59,427 nt of DNA. It comes from Planctomycetota bacterium. Its GTDB lineage: Bacteria; Planctomycetota; Planctomycetia; Gemmatales; Gemmataceae. The notes below the pieces were generated by a model that was not told the origin of the DNA, did no database searches, and saw nothing but the letters and a program-made list of their open reading frames with translations. The DNA lies in the NCBI GenBank assembly GCA_003671255.1, contig QWPF01000001.1, positions 94,105 to 153,531 of the forward strand. Reading direction: 5' to 3'. Made by a program: the position numbers and the translations under genes. Positions 34,697 through 43,199 of this stretch are shown here, piece after piece; position 1 is the first letter of the stretch; each line of letters opens with the position of its first letter.

Positions 34697-36511
34697 ATGG
34701 TGATGAATTTGCTGGGTGTTGCTTTGCTTACTACCTGTTTTCAGCAAACACCTTCTGAAGAATGGCCACTGAACACCCCGAAATTTCAAATTCCAATTCG
34801 CGTGCATCAAGAACGAAAAGACCAGATTAAAGAACTAGTTCTTTATGTTTCAAAAGATAAAGGCAAAACATGGGAAGTTTCCACCCGTGCAAAGCCTAAT
34901 CAGGAGGCTTTTACCTTTGCAGCAAAAGAGGATGGGCCACATTGGTTTAGTATCGGTATTATCGATATAAAAGGCGTCCAAGAACCAGCAGATATTACTC
35001 GGGCCCAAGTTGGACAGAAAGTTTTAGTCGATACGCAAAAACCAGAAATAAAGCTGAAGGCGGAAAAAATCGGAGAAGAAATTCAGGTCAAGTGGGAAGT
35101 CAAGGAAGTTAACCCCGATATCAATTCCATGAAGCTTGAATGTAAAATTGAAGGCAATGATTCTAACGAATGGATTCCTATAAGCATCAAGCCTGTGATG
35201 GATGGCAGCGGTACTTTTAAAGTACAAGGTGCGGGAATGCTCTCGGTTCGGCTTCAGATGAGTGATACCGCTGCGAATTACGCAAGCGTTATTGTTGATA
35301 TTGGTAGCCCAAAGGTAACTGCACCCATGCCAAACTTGGCAGCGGTTCCCAGCACCATAACTCCGCCTCAAATTTCAAATTCAGTTATAGATGGTAATAA
35401 TTTAAATGCGCAATCAGTTGCTGTAATCCCAGAAAAAGCACCAGATTCAACTCCGATTGTTTCAAATAATGCATCTCCAATGCCTTTATACACGGAAAAA
35501 ATTCCACCCGTTTCCAACCTGCCTGCTAATGCAATTCCTTTGCCCGCAGGAAACCCTTTGCCTACAGTAAACCCTGTGCCTGCATTAAACCCTGTGCCTG
35601 TAGTTGATGAACTTGCTAAATCTAATGTGCCTTCTACCGTTCCCGTTTTCCCTGTTTCTAGGGGAACAAAAGAAGTTGATCTTGGAAGCTCTATGCCGCC
35701 TGCTCAAACAATTCCTGGTTGGAGTGGAAACACAAATACATCAAATTTAAACGGGGTGCTGGCTTCCTCTGCTGGTGGGGCAAATCCTAATCAAAATTCA
35801 AACACAGTTCAAAATCAGCAGGTAACTGGCTCCTCGAAAAGAGTGTTGCCCGCTCTTCAAATCGTTAACAAAAAACAAGTTCGAATTGATTATGAAGTTG
35901 CAAAGTTTGGACCATCAGGATTAGGATCAGTTGAAGTGTATAGCACTTTGGATGATGGCCAAACATGGACACTAGCACTGACAGAAAATAGCATGGCTAC
36001 CGACCCACGAAGCATGATGCCGGTTAAAGCTTCGGTGGTTGTTCCCATTGCCCAAGAGGGTGTACCAGTTGGTTATTATGTGGTTGTAAAAAGTAAGGCA
36101 GGTTTGGGTAAAAGCCCGCCGATTAAATCTGATATTCCACATATCCGTGTTGAAGTTGATACGACTTTTCCTGAGGCGGTGCTTTATAGTCCTCAACCAG
36201 AACCGGGTCAGCGAGATACCCTGTTGCTTACTTGGAAAGCTACCGACCGTAATCTGTCAGTAAACCCTGTAGTTTTGGAATGGAGCGAAAAAAGAGAAGG
36301 CCCTTGGAATCCGATTGGATTAGGCGAGCTTCCTAATACGGGTAAATACACCTGGGCTATGCAGCCTAATATGCCTGCAAGTGTTTATTTGAAACTGATG
36401 GTTAAAGATTCAGCAGGCAATGTTGCGGTTGCTCAAACACAAGAACCCCTATTAATTGATCTTAATATTCCTGAAGTTAATGTGCTTGGAATTTCTGTAA
36501 ATTCAAAATAA
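34697..36511 (+). CDS. Probable secreted protein with two beta-rich modules around a low-complexity linker
   Basis: A 604-aa protein of no recognised family. The N-terminus MVMNLLGVALLTTCFQQ is hydrophobic and could be a signal or lipoprotein-like leader. Residues about 20-210 and 390-600 look like two copies of one beta-rich, Fn3-like module: each has a strand pair with KGKTWEVS or DGQTWTLAL, then a VDTQKPEI or VDTTFPEAV boundary, then a second domain ending DTAANYA or DSAGNVA. A Pro/Asn/Ser-rich linker (about 210-390) includes the 18-base repeats listed separately. No catalytic motif is visible. It is likely a cell-surface or periplasmic binding protein. It is preceded by GGGG. Confidence 0.75.
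   Translation: MVMNLLGVALLTTCFQQTPSEEWPLNTPKFQIPIRVHQERKDQIKELVLYVSKDKGKTWEVSTRAKPNQEAFTFAAKEDGPHWFSIGIIDIKGVQEPADITRAQVGQKVLVDTQKPEIKLKAEKIGEEIQVKWEVKEVNPDINSMKLECKIEGNDSNEWIPISIKPVMDGSGTFKVQGAGMLSVRLQMSDTAANYASVIVDIGSPKVTAPMPNLAAVPSTITPPQISNSVIDGNNLNAQSVAVIPEKAPDSTPIVSNNASPMPLYTEKIPPVSNLPANAIPLPAGNPLPTVNPVPALNPVPVVDELAKSNVPSTVPVFPVSRGTKEVDLGSSMPPAQTIPGWSGNTNTSNLNGVLASSAGGANPNQNSNTVQNQQVTGSSKRVLPALQIVNKKQVRIDYEVAKFGPSGLGSVEVYSTLDDGQTWTLALTENSMATDPRSMMPVKASVVVPIAQEGVPVGYYVVVKSKAGLGKSPPIKSDIPHIRVEVDTTFPEAVLYSPQPEPGQRDTLLLTWKATDRNLSVNPVVLEWSEKREGPWNPIGLGELPNTGKYTWAMQPNMPASVYLKLMVKDSAGNVAVAQTQEPLLIDLNIPEVNVLGISVNSK
35552..35605 (+). repeat. Three tandem 18-bp repeats in the linker of the two-module protein
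   Basis: Three adjacent copies begin AACCCT and encode NPLPTV, NPVPAL and NPVPVV. A more degenerate unit (NAIPLPAG) precedes them. They form part of a Pro-rich spacer and are in frame. Confidence 0.8.
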
Positions 36512-36605
36512 ATCGGCTTACCCAAGTCGAACTTAATTTTCATGGCTTTCCCTGCTACAATAATGAATAATGTCTAATTGATAATATTAAGTATTAGCAG
36601 GGCAT

Positions 36606-37511
36606 GTGGTGGATAAACTTTCTGAAACACTTGTTTCCCATCCTAGTAAGCAACGACCTGCTTCTTCTAAGGATGCTTGCCTTGTGTTGATTTATCCGAC
36701 CGGGCCCGCCATGGGGCTTCGTTTTGCCCTTGCTGATCCCAATGTAATTATTGGTCGCTCCCCAAACTGCCAAATTTATATCGATAATGCCTCCGTTTCT
36801 AGGCAGCACGCTAGAATCGATCGGGACGAGGAAGGGATTTATTTAGCGACCGATCTTCAAAGTACTAATGGCACATTTGTGAATGATGTCCCTGCAAATC
36901 AAACCATTATCAAGGATGGGGATTATTTAAAGGTTGGTAATTGCATCTATCGCTTTCTTGCAGGAGGCAATATTGAAGCGGATTACCACGAGGTTATTTA
37001 TAATCTTACCATCATCGATGCCCTAACTAGTTGCCCTAACAAACGGTTTTTCAATGAGTTCTTAGACCGTGAAATTTCGCGATCTAATAGGCATAAGCGC
37101 CCGTTATCCGTGCTTATGATCGATCTTGATAACTTTAAAGCAGTCAATGATTCCATGGGGCACCTTGCAGGTGATTCTGCTTTAAAAGCAATGGCTGCTC
37201 TAATTCGAGAAACGATTCGGAGAGAAGAGCTTTTTTCACGGTTTGGCGGAGAAGAGTTTGCAATTATTTTACCTGAAACTAAAATTGAACAAGCGGTTAT
37301 TCTTGCTGAAAAAATCCGATCTATTGTCGAAAATAATCAATTTGACTTTGAATCTAAAAAATTCAATATCACCGTAAGTATTGGTGTTGCTACAACTGAA
37401 GGCGATCCGCCAGTTACTATGGATCAGCTAATTCAGCAGAGTGATGCCCGGCTGTATTTGGCGAAGAATAGTGGAAAAAATAGAGTGGTTTTTCAAAGCA
37501 TGCCATCTTGA
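36606..37511 (+). CDS. FHA-GGDEF diguanylate cyclase
   Basis: A 301-aa signalling protein. An FHA domain at about 45-118 has the phosphothreonine-binding pattern IIGRSPNC, SVSRQHARI and STNGTFVND. A GGDEF domain at about 135-300 carries GGEEF at 214-218, so it should make cyclic di-GMP. The product-inhibition site RxxD is RxxE (R205, E208), so feedback may be reduced. GTG 36606 is the likely start; GTG 36609 is equally possible. The FHA domain suggests control by Ser/Thr phosphorylation, perhaps by one of the organism's Hanks-type kinases. Confidence 0.93.
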   Translation: MVDKLSETLVSHPSKQRPASSKDACLVLIYPTGPAMGLRFALADPNVIIGRSPNCQIYIDNASVSRQHARIDRDEEGIYLATDLQSTNGTFVNDVPANQTIIKDGDYLKVGNCIYRFLAGGNIEADYHEVIYNLTIIDALTSCPNKRFFNEFLDREISRSNRHKRPLSVLMIDLDNFKAVNDSMGHLAGDSALKAMAALIRETIRREELFSRFGGEEFAIILPETKIEQAVILAEKIRSIVENNQFDFESKKFNITVSIGVATTEGDPPVTMDQLIQQSDARLYLAKNSGKNRVVFQSMPS

Positions 37512-37516
37512 TATCA

Positions 37517-37873
37517 TTAAGTGTCAGTCATAAATGAACCTAAGAGTGTCTCTGCCCCCATGCGATCAAAGTTAATTTGCCCTTGGTATTTCCCGCCAAA
37601 TAGATGAATAATAAAAAATGATTCTGTATCAGCTATAATTTTGTAGGTTCCTTCGTCCATTCTTTTTACAAATCCCCTGTCGTTACTCACCGGGCCTTCG
37701 TAATCAAGATATTCTAGCCGATGGTCATGTATTTTTTCTGCCAAGAATGGCGATGTGCCAGGCAATAAATTTAAACGCCAAGTTTCCAATACTCCTTCTT
37801 TTTCAAGCATAAAGTCAAAGTGTGGGGTTGGATGATCGTGAGACAGGATTACATATCGGTTGCAGGTTTTCAT
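37517..37873 (-). CDS. Stand-alone LigD 3'-phosphoesterase-like domain protein
   Basis: A 118-aa protein matching the phosphoesterase (PE) domain found at the N-terminus of bacterial ligase D enzymes. The hallmarks are SHDHPTPHFDFMLEKEGVLETW, HRLEYLDYEGPV and a C-terminal FGGKYQGQINF stretch. In LigD the PE domain trims 3' ends at double-strand breaks; here it is free-standing with no ligase or Ku gene nearby. The catalytic His and Asp of that family appear in the HDHPTPHFDF segment. A role in DNA or RNA end repair is inferred. Confidence 0.82.
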   Translation of the reverse strand: MKTCNRYVILSHDHPTPHFDFMLEKEGVLETWRLNLLPGTSPFLAEKIHDHRLEYLDYEGPVSNDRGFVKRMDEGTYKIIADTESFFIIHLFGGKYQGQINFDRMGAETLLGSFMTDT

Positions 37874-37901
37874 GAGTTCTCAGATTTATATGGCTAATCA
37901 A

Positions 37902-37930
37902 TTGCTATTCAGCTGCAAAGATTATATTCT
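37902..37930 (+). promoter_or_regulatory. Putative sigma-70 promoter for the RlmL-like gene
   Basis: TTGCTA at 37902-37907 and TATTCT at 37925-37930 are 17 bases apart and match eight of twelve consensus positions. The start would be near 37937, about 28 bases before the inverted repeat described next. Confidence 0.4.
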
Positions 37931-37964
37931 ATGAAAATACCAAGAGCGTCTTATTAATGGCTTT

Positions 37965-38037
37965 CGAGGTAGTAGCTGAGCAGTTGTTCGCGTCGAATAA
38001 TTGTCTTGCGCTGGGAGCTACTATCTCGATTTTTTTT
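37965..38037 (+). terminator. Long-loop hairpin followed by eight T: possible attenuator
   Basis: The arm at 37965-37977 (CGAGGTAGTAGCT) pairs over 13 bases with 38016-38028 (AGCTACTATCTCG), with one G-T wobble, and a run of eight T follows at 38030-38037. The loop is 38 bases. It lies downstream of a putative promoter and ends 20 bases before the RlmL-like ATG at 38058, so it could work as a transcription attenuator, or end a short leader RNA. Confidence 0.6.
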
Positions 38038-38057
38038 ACACTGTTTTTACCCATCCC

Positions 38058-39194
38058 ATGACTATAAATCAAATTAAACTTTTTGCAACTTGCGCAAAAG
38101 GACTTGAAGATATTCTTGCAACTGAACTTTTGGCCCTTGGCGGGTCTGAGATTAAGGCGGGCGAGGGAGGTGTTTCTTTTAAAGGCGATTTGGCTCTTGT
38201 CTATAAAGCTAATATTTGCTTAAGAACTGCGGTTCGCGTTCTTTTTTTTCTTGCAGAGGCCCCTGTTGATAGTGATGAAGCTCTTTACGAATTTGCTTCT
38301 TCTATTGATTGGTCTAACTATATGACCCCCGACCATACCCTTATGGTTGATTCTAATGTTCGCGATTCTAATTTAACCCATAGCCAGTTTACCTCTCAAA
38401 AAATTAAAGATGCTATCTGTGATCAATTTGTTGAAAAAGATGGCAGAAGGCCTTCCGTTGACAAGGAAAACCCTCTTGTTAAAATTAATTTCCATCTTAG
38501 TAATAACCATGGCGTAATCAGTTTAGATAGTTCGGGTGATTCCCTTCATAAGCGTGGTTACAGGCCAAAACAGTGGAAAGCCCCTCTTAACGAGGCTTTG
38601 GCCGCGGGCTTAATCCAGTTGGCTGGTTGGAATTCTTCCCTAACTTTTTGGGACCCGATGTGTGGTTCGGGGACCTTGCCCATCGAAGCTGCGACTCTTG
38701 CAACCGCTAGGGCACCAGGTTTAACTCGCAAGAAATTTGGCTTTCAAGGGTGGGTGGATTTTGAACAATCTCTTTTTATTGACATCAGGAATCAAATCCG
38801 AAATCAGGTCCAAATTATTCCAGATCTTAAAGTTATTGGTTCAGATTTAAGAGGCGATTCTCTTCGTGCCTGCAAAGATAATGCTGGCGCTGCAGGCGTT
38901 GGCCATTTGATTGACTTTCACAAAGAAGATTTTGAAAAAATAAAACCTGTCGCAGGTTCAACAGGTATTTTGTTTTTAAACCCACCCTATGGAATCCGGT
39001 TGGACCAAGAAGAGGGTGTTGCAGATGTTTATCGTTTAATTGCTTCAGTTGCCAAATCGCGGTTTCCTGGATGGAAATTGGCCGTTATGACAGGATATGT
39101 TCACGCTTTAAATGAAATGAAGCTGACACCACAAAAAACAATACGGTTGTTTAATGGCGCAATCCCCTGCAAGCTTTATCTATTTGATCTTTAA
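38058..39194 (+). CDS. THUMP-domain class I rRNA methyltransferase (RlmL N-terminal-like)
   Basis: A 378-aa enzyme resembling the m2G2445 half of RlmL. The N-terminal part carries a THUMP-like region (TCAKGLEDILATELLALGG onward), and the methyltransferase shows DPMCGSGTLPIEAA for SAM binding and FLNPPYGIRL with the NPPY catalytic motif. It is shorter than the bifunctional RlmKL, so the C-terminal m7G half is absent. The start is ATG 38058; the open frame extends upstream into the hairpin but lacks a ribosome binding site there. Target guanine on 23S rRNA is inferred from the family. Confidence 0.93.
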   Translation: MTINQIKLFATCAKGLEDILATELLALGGSEIKAGEGGVSFKGDLALVYKANICLRTAVRVLFFLAEAPVDSDEALYEFASSIDWSNYMTPDHTLMVDSNVRDSNLTHSQFTSQKIKDAICDQFVEKDGRRPSVDKENPLVKINFHLSNNHGVISLDSSGDSLHKRGYRPKQWKAPLNEALAAGLIQLAGWNSSLTFWDPMCGSGTLPIEAATLATARAPGLTRKKFGFQGWVDFEQSLFIDIRNQIRNQVQIIPDLKVIGSDLRGDSLRACKDNAGAAGVGHLIDFHKEDFEKIKPVAGSTGILFLNPPYGIRLDQEEGVADVYRLIASVAKSRFPGWKLAVMTGYVHALNEMKLTPQKTIRLFNGAIPCKLYLFDL

Positions 39195-39197
39195 GGC

Positions 39198-39800
39198 TTA
39201 GACATCTGTTTTTCTGTATGCATATTTTTGAGCAAGTTTTTCTACAGCATCTTCAAACAATCGCCCTTCTGAATCATCAGAAAATAAGGAAGGCAGTTGT
39301 GGAATTTTTAAGATTTTTGCCTGCATTGATGTACGCTGAATAAACATCCTGTGTGTTTCGATTACGCCCTCTTTGCGGATATGGCTCGGAAAAACTTTTA
39401 ATTTTGCCAAGGCTGGTGTGATCATTAATGCCCGGTGGCAGGTTATTGGGTCTTCTTCGCCACACATTAACGCAGCGTTTTCTTCTCTTGCCCAAGTCAT
39501 GAATTTTGCAATTGCCTCAACGAATGGTTTACTTTCCCTTACCGCAAGATAGTTGGCGACGCCGTTGTCATGATAAAGTGATTCATCAAAGGGCCTGCCT
39601 CCTAAAGTGTCCCCCATGAAATAATAGTTGAATCCAGCATTTGTAAGTGATTGGTTGAGTTCTATGCGGTTGAACTGGGGGTTTCGTGGACTGTAAGGAA
39701 CACTGCGCACATCCACCAAAGTTTTGATTTCGTGCATGCGTAGTAAATTAAAGAAATCTTCAAGGCTTAATACAGAATGTCCAACAGTAAATGCTGCCAT
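39198..39800 (-). CDS. DUF488 domain protein
   Basis: A 200-aa DUF488 family protein. It opens FTVGHSVLSLEDFFNLLR and carries the VDVRSVPYSPRNPQFN motif near residues 29-44, and a CGEEDPITCHRALM motif near 114-127 with two cysteines. The family is often found near DNA-repair genes, but its biochemical role is not established. It is convergent with the RlmL-like gene and three bases separate the stops. Same strand as the methyltransferase gene at 39.9-40.7 kb with a 50-base gap. Confidence 0.88.
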   Translation of the reverse strand: MAAFTVGHSVLSLEDFFNLLRMHEIKTLVDVRSVPYSPRNPQFNRIELNQSLTNAGFNYYFMGDTLGGRPFDESLYHDNGVANYLAVRESKPFVEAIAKFMTWAREENAALMCGEEDPITCHRALMITPALAKLKVFPSHIRKEGVIETHRMFIQRTSMQAKILKIPQLPSLFSDDSEGRLFEDAVEKLAQKYAYRKTDV

Positions 39801-39850
39801 GGGTTTTCTTCAATGACAATAAAGTGTAGTTACATTAATGATATTTAAAA

Positions 39851-40690
39851 TTAGGCTGCTTGTAAAACAGGAATAGCTTGAGAGAGAGGTTTAAAGCCTT
39901 TAAATACGAGATGTTTTCCTACGAGTCGTTCGATAAGTGGGATTGGTATCCAACGGAATAAGGGCGGGAGATCGTTTCTTTGCAGGTGTCTTTTGTGGAC
40001 TCTGGATTCTTGGCAGAAAGCAAAAATAGTCTTTAGTTCTGAAGCAGTGTAAAAGTTTGGGTCCTGATTTTTTTGGTTACCAAGTGTAGGGAATACTTTT
40101 TTGAGAAAATAATTGATGTTGTAAAGCGATTGAGAAAGGGAGAGGAGTTTTCCGCCTGGTTTTAAAACCCGCTGTATTTCTGAGCTAAGATGTTCTTGAG
40201 TAATCTCTTCCTTGCAAAAGTCATTCAGTAAAACCACATCAAAGCTGCAGTTAGAAAATAGAATTCCCTGTTTTGATAGTTTTCTAAGATTAAGAGTAAG
40301 GTTCCTTGTTTGAAAATTCTGCCTGATTATTTCATCTTGGGCATCTTTGGTTGTGGTAACCCAAACTTCTGCCCCATTTTTTGCATATTGAATCCAATCT
40401 GTTCCTAAGCCAGAACCAATGCAAAGAATTCTTTCGCCTGTGTGTTTGGTGAATTCGAGTAGTTTGGGAACCCACTTCCCATAATGCGAATAACGCAATT
40501 TTTCAGCATGCATAAACCACTCTGCGGAACCCGCTTTAGGTAGTTCATTCTCTTTATTTGGTTTTCTGAGCGATTCTTTCCAGAAAATACTGTTAATCAG
40601 ATCTTGGTTTCCCCAAGTTCTATTGGTTCCCGGGAATGGAATCGATGCAGAATAATCTTCTGGTTCTAATTCCGTAAAGCTTTCCTGCAT
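39851..40690 (-). CDS. Class I SAM-dependent methyltransferase
   Basis: A 279-aa protein with a SAM-binding motif ILCIGSGLGTDWIQYAKNG near residues 90-110 and a motif IV-like DVVLLNDFC followed by EIQRVLKPGGKLLSLSQ. The N-terminal third contains FHAEKLRY-type features and WVPKLLEFT typical of lipid or small-molecule methyltransferases. Substrate is unknown. It lies upstream of the DUF488 gene on the minus strand. Confidence 0.82.
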   Translation of the reverse strand: MQESFTELEPEDYSASIPFPGTNRTWGNQDLINSIFWKESLRKPNKENELPKAGSAEWFMHAEKLRYSHYGKWVPKLLEFTKHTGERILCIGSGLGTDWIQYAKNGAEVWVTTTKDAQDEIIRQNFQTRNLTLNLRKLSKQGILFSNCSFDVVLLNDFCKEEITQEHLSSEIQRVLKPGGKLLSLSQSLYNINYFLKKVFPTLGNQKNQDPNFYTASELKTIFAFCQESRVHKRHLQRNDLPPLFRWIPIPLIERLVGKHLVFKGFKPLSQAIPVLQAA

Positions 40691-40921
40691 GATTGCACTT
40701 CTATCTTAAGCATTTATTCTTGCTTTTATTCACACCTAATATAATTCGTTATGCTAATTGAGTTTTTATGTCAAGGTCACCTGTAAGATGTTATGGTAAA
40801 ATGGTTGAAATATGGTATTTTAGAGTGCTGTTTGAGTAAAAACATGTTGCGGGGGGTTTTATTCCACTGTATTGATGGTTTTACTGCTAATTAACAATTT
40901 AGTTTCTTAAAGGAAAATGAA

Positions 40922-42199
40922 ATGACCATCCCTAAAAGATCCGTGAACCCTCGAAGAGATTTTTTAAAGGCGGGTGCTGTTGCCCTATCGGCTTTACCTG
41001 TGGTTTCGGGGGGTGTTTACGCTCAAGGGAGCGATGTATTAAAAATCGGTTTGGTAGGTTGTGGTGGGCGTGGTTCAGGCGCTGCTGCACAAGCGTTGCG
41101 GGCGGATAAAGCTGTTTCTCTTCATGCCATGGGCGATATGTTTAGTGATAGGCTTGAAGGAAGCTTGAATAGTTTTAATAAAGACAAAGAGCTTGCGGGT
41201 AAGATTAATGTAGGCGACAAAAAATTCCTAGGTTTTGATGCTTACAAAAAGGTTATTGATAGCGGGGTTGATGTTGTTTTACTTACCACGCCTCCTCATT
41301 TTCGTGCCCAGCAAATCAAATATGCAATTGAAAAAGGCAAGCATGTTTTTGCTGAAAAACCGGTTGCTGTTGATGCTACTGGTGTTCGTTCTGTTTTAGA
41401 GTCTTGCAAACAAGCCAAAGCTAAAAATCTTGCTGTCGTTTCTGGCCTTTGCTGGAGATATCATTACGGAAAACGCGAAACTATGGCCCGCATCCATGAG
41501 GGGCAGATTGGTGATATTGTTGCAATGCACACCAATTATGTTGTTGGTGGCCTATGGCATAGAAAACGAGAACCTGAATGGTCGGACATGGAATGGCAGC
41601 TTCGTAATTGGCTTTATTTTACCTGGTTAAGCGGTGATCATATTGTTGAACAGCATATTCATAGCCTTGATAAATGCATGTGGGCCATGAAGGATGAGCC
41701 ACCGATTTCAGCGATGGGCCTTGGGGGCAGACAGGTTCGTGTCTCCACCGATTTCGGCCATATTTTTGATCACCATGCAGTTGTGTATGAGTGGAAGAAT
41801 GGCGCAAAAGCATTTAGTTACACCCGTCAGCAAGATGGCTGCTTTAATGAAGTGAATGATTACCTCATGGGCACTCAAGGGACTTGCGATGTTATGAAGC
41901 ATCAGATCAAAGGGAAAAACCCTTGGGTCATGAAAAAGCGCCCTCAGGATGACATGTATCAAAATGAACACAACGAGCTTTTTGCCAGCATTAGGGCTGG
42001 AAAACCCATTAATGATGGGGAGTGGATGTGCCAAAGTACCTTGATGGCTATCATGGGTAGAATGGCAACTTATACAGGTAAATTAATTACATGGGATATG
42101 GCATGGAATTCAAAGGAAGATCTTTCGCCTGCAAAATACGAACTGGGGATGATGCCCATGCCAGAAGTTGCAAGGCCGGGGATCACCAAGTTTGTTTGA
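40922..42199 (+). CDS. Gfo/Idh/MocA family oxidoreductase with Tat leader
   Basis: A 425-aa NAD(P)-dependent oxidoreductase. The N-terminus RRDFLKAGAVALSALPVVSGGVYAQG is a twin-arginine leader, so it is probably exported, as is common in planctomycetes. The Rossmann glycine motif is IGLVGCGGRGSGAA, and VFAEKPVAVD is the conserved Gfo/Idh EKP motif. The C-terminal part contains the expected substrate-binding fold (GDHIVEQHIHSLD). It probably acts on a sugar. It is 45 bases before ftr, but its function does not suggest a C1 role. Confidence 0.9.
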   Translation: MTIPKRSVNPRRDFLKAGAVALSALPVVSGGVYAQGSDVLKIGLVGCGGRGSGAAAQALRADKAVSLHAMGDMFSDRLEGSLNSFNKDKELAGKINVGDKKFLGFDAYKKVIDSGVDVVLLTTPPHFRAQQIKYAIEKGKHVFAEKPVAVDATGVRSVLESCKQAKAKNLAVVSGLCWRYHYGKRETMARIHEGQIGDIVAMHTNYVVGGLWHRKREPEWSDMEWQLRNWLYFTWLSGDHIVEQHIHSLDKCMWAMKDEPPISAMGLGGRQVRVSTDFGHIFDHHAVVYEWKNGAKAFSYTRQQDGCFNEVNDYLMGTQGTCDVMKHQIKGKNPWVMKKRPQDDMYQNEHNELFASIRAGKPINDGEWMCQSTLMAIMGRMATYTGKLITWDMAWNSKEDLSPAKYELGMMPMPEVARPGITKFV

Positions 42200-42244
42200 T
42201 CTTATCTTTGGGGCTTCTATTATTAAATATCCGCGAGGATTTGC

Positions 42245-43162
42245 ATGATCAGTAATACTGAGGCTCCTTCGTTTGTTTTTCAAGGTGTCAAAATCATTGA
42301 CACCTTTGCTGAAGCTTTTCCCATTACTGGGACTCGCGTTATTGTCACTGCTGTTTCCAAAGAATGGGCGTTTATCGCGGCTACTACTTCAACAGGGTAT
42401 GCTTCTTCCGTTATCGGTTGCGATACTGAAGCAGGGATTGAGCGCGAACTTTCTCCGGATGAAACTCCTGATGGACGGCCCGGTTTTTCATTGCTCTTCT
42501 TCGCTTTTTCCAGAGAGGCTTTGCAAAAAGCGATTGTCGCAAGGGTTGGTCAATCTATTTTAACCTGCCCGACCACGGCTTGTTATAACGGCGTGGCTAT
42601 TGATCCTACGCGTGCAATTCAGATTGGTGGAATGTTGCGCTTTTTTGGGGATGGGTATCAAACCAGCAAACTTTTGGATGGTAAGAGATATTGGCGAATT
42701 CCCGTCATGGATGGTGAATTTGTCTGTGAGGATAAATTCGGCACAGTCAAAGGCGTAGCGGGAGGCAATATTCTTATTCTTGCTACCACCCAGGCTTTTG
42801 CACTTCAGGCCGCTTCACGAGGGGTTGCAGCAGCACGCAAAGTCCCCGATGTTATTCTTCCTTTTCCAGGTGGAGTTGTTCGCAGTGGAAGCAAGGTAGG
42901 CAGCAAATACAAAAAACTAAAGGCTAGCACCAATGAGGCTTATTGCCCTACCTTACGAGCGATTGCAGCTTCTCAGTTAGATCCAAATGTTTCTGCTGTT
43001 TATGAAATTGTTATTGATGGTTTTTCCAGGGAAGCGGTTGAGGCTGCAATGAAAAATGCACTTCATGCAGCTTGTGGCGAGGGCGTTGAGTGCATCAGTG
43101 CAGGTAATTATGGAGGCAAGCTTGGGCCTGTCCACATCAGGCTATCTTCCTTGATAAGCTAG
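42245..43162 (+). CDS. ftr: Formylmethanofuran:tetrahydromethanopterin formyltransferase
   Basis: A 305-aa Ftr (FhcD), which transfers the formyl group between methanofuran-type and tetrahydromethanopterin-type carriers. It has the family N-terminus FQGVKIIDTFAEAFPITG, the SVIGCDTEAGIERELSPDETPDGRPG motif and GQSILTCPTTACYNG. GAGGA stands seven bases before the ATG. In methylotrophs its partners fhcA, fhcB and fhcC form a complex; here fhcC follows after 37 bases and fhcA/fhcB are not in the window. The carriers would be made with help of mfnB, mfnE and mfnF. Confidence 0.96.
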   Translation: MISNTEAPSFVFQGVKIIDTFAEAFPITGTRVIVTAVSKEWAFIAATTSTGYASSVIGCDTEAGIERELSPDETPDGRPGFSLLFFAFSREALQKAIVARVGQSILTCPTTACYNGVAIDPTRAIQIGGMLRFFGDGYQTSKLLDGKRYWRIPVMDGEFVCEDKFGTVKGVAGGNILILATTQAFALQAASRGVAAARKVPDVILPFPGGVVRSGSKVGSKYKKLKASTNEAYCPTLRAIAASQLDPNVSAVYEIVIDGFSREAVEAAMKNALHAACGEGVECISAGNYGGKLGPVHIRLSSLIS

Positions 43163-43199
43163 TATTTGTTTTCAAAACGAGAATTGTCAAAGGGTTTTT

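Noticed and set aside
40769-40774. Perfect TTGACA on the minus strand upstream of the methyltransferase at 39851-40690
   Set aside because: No -10 box with more than two or three consensus matches lies at 16-18 bases; a single hexamer is expected by chance many times in this window.
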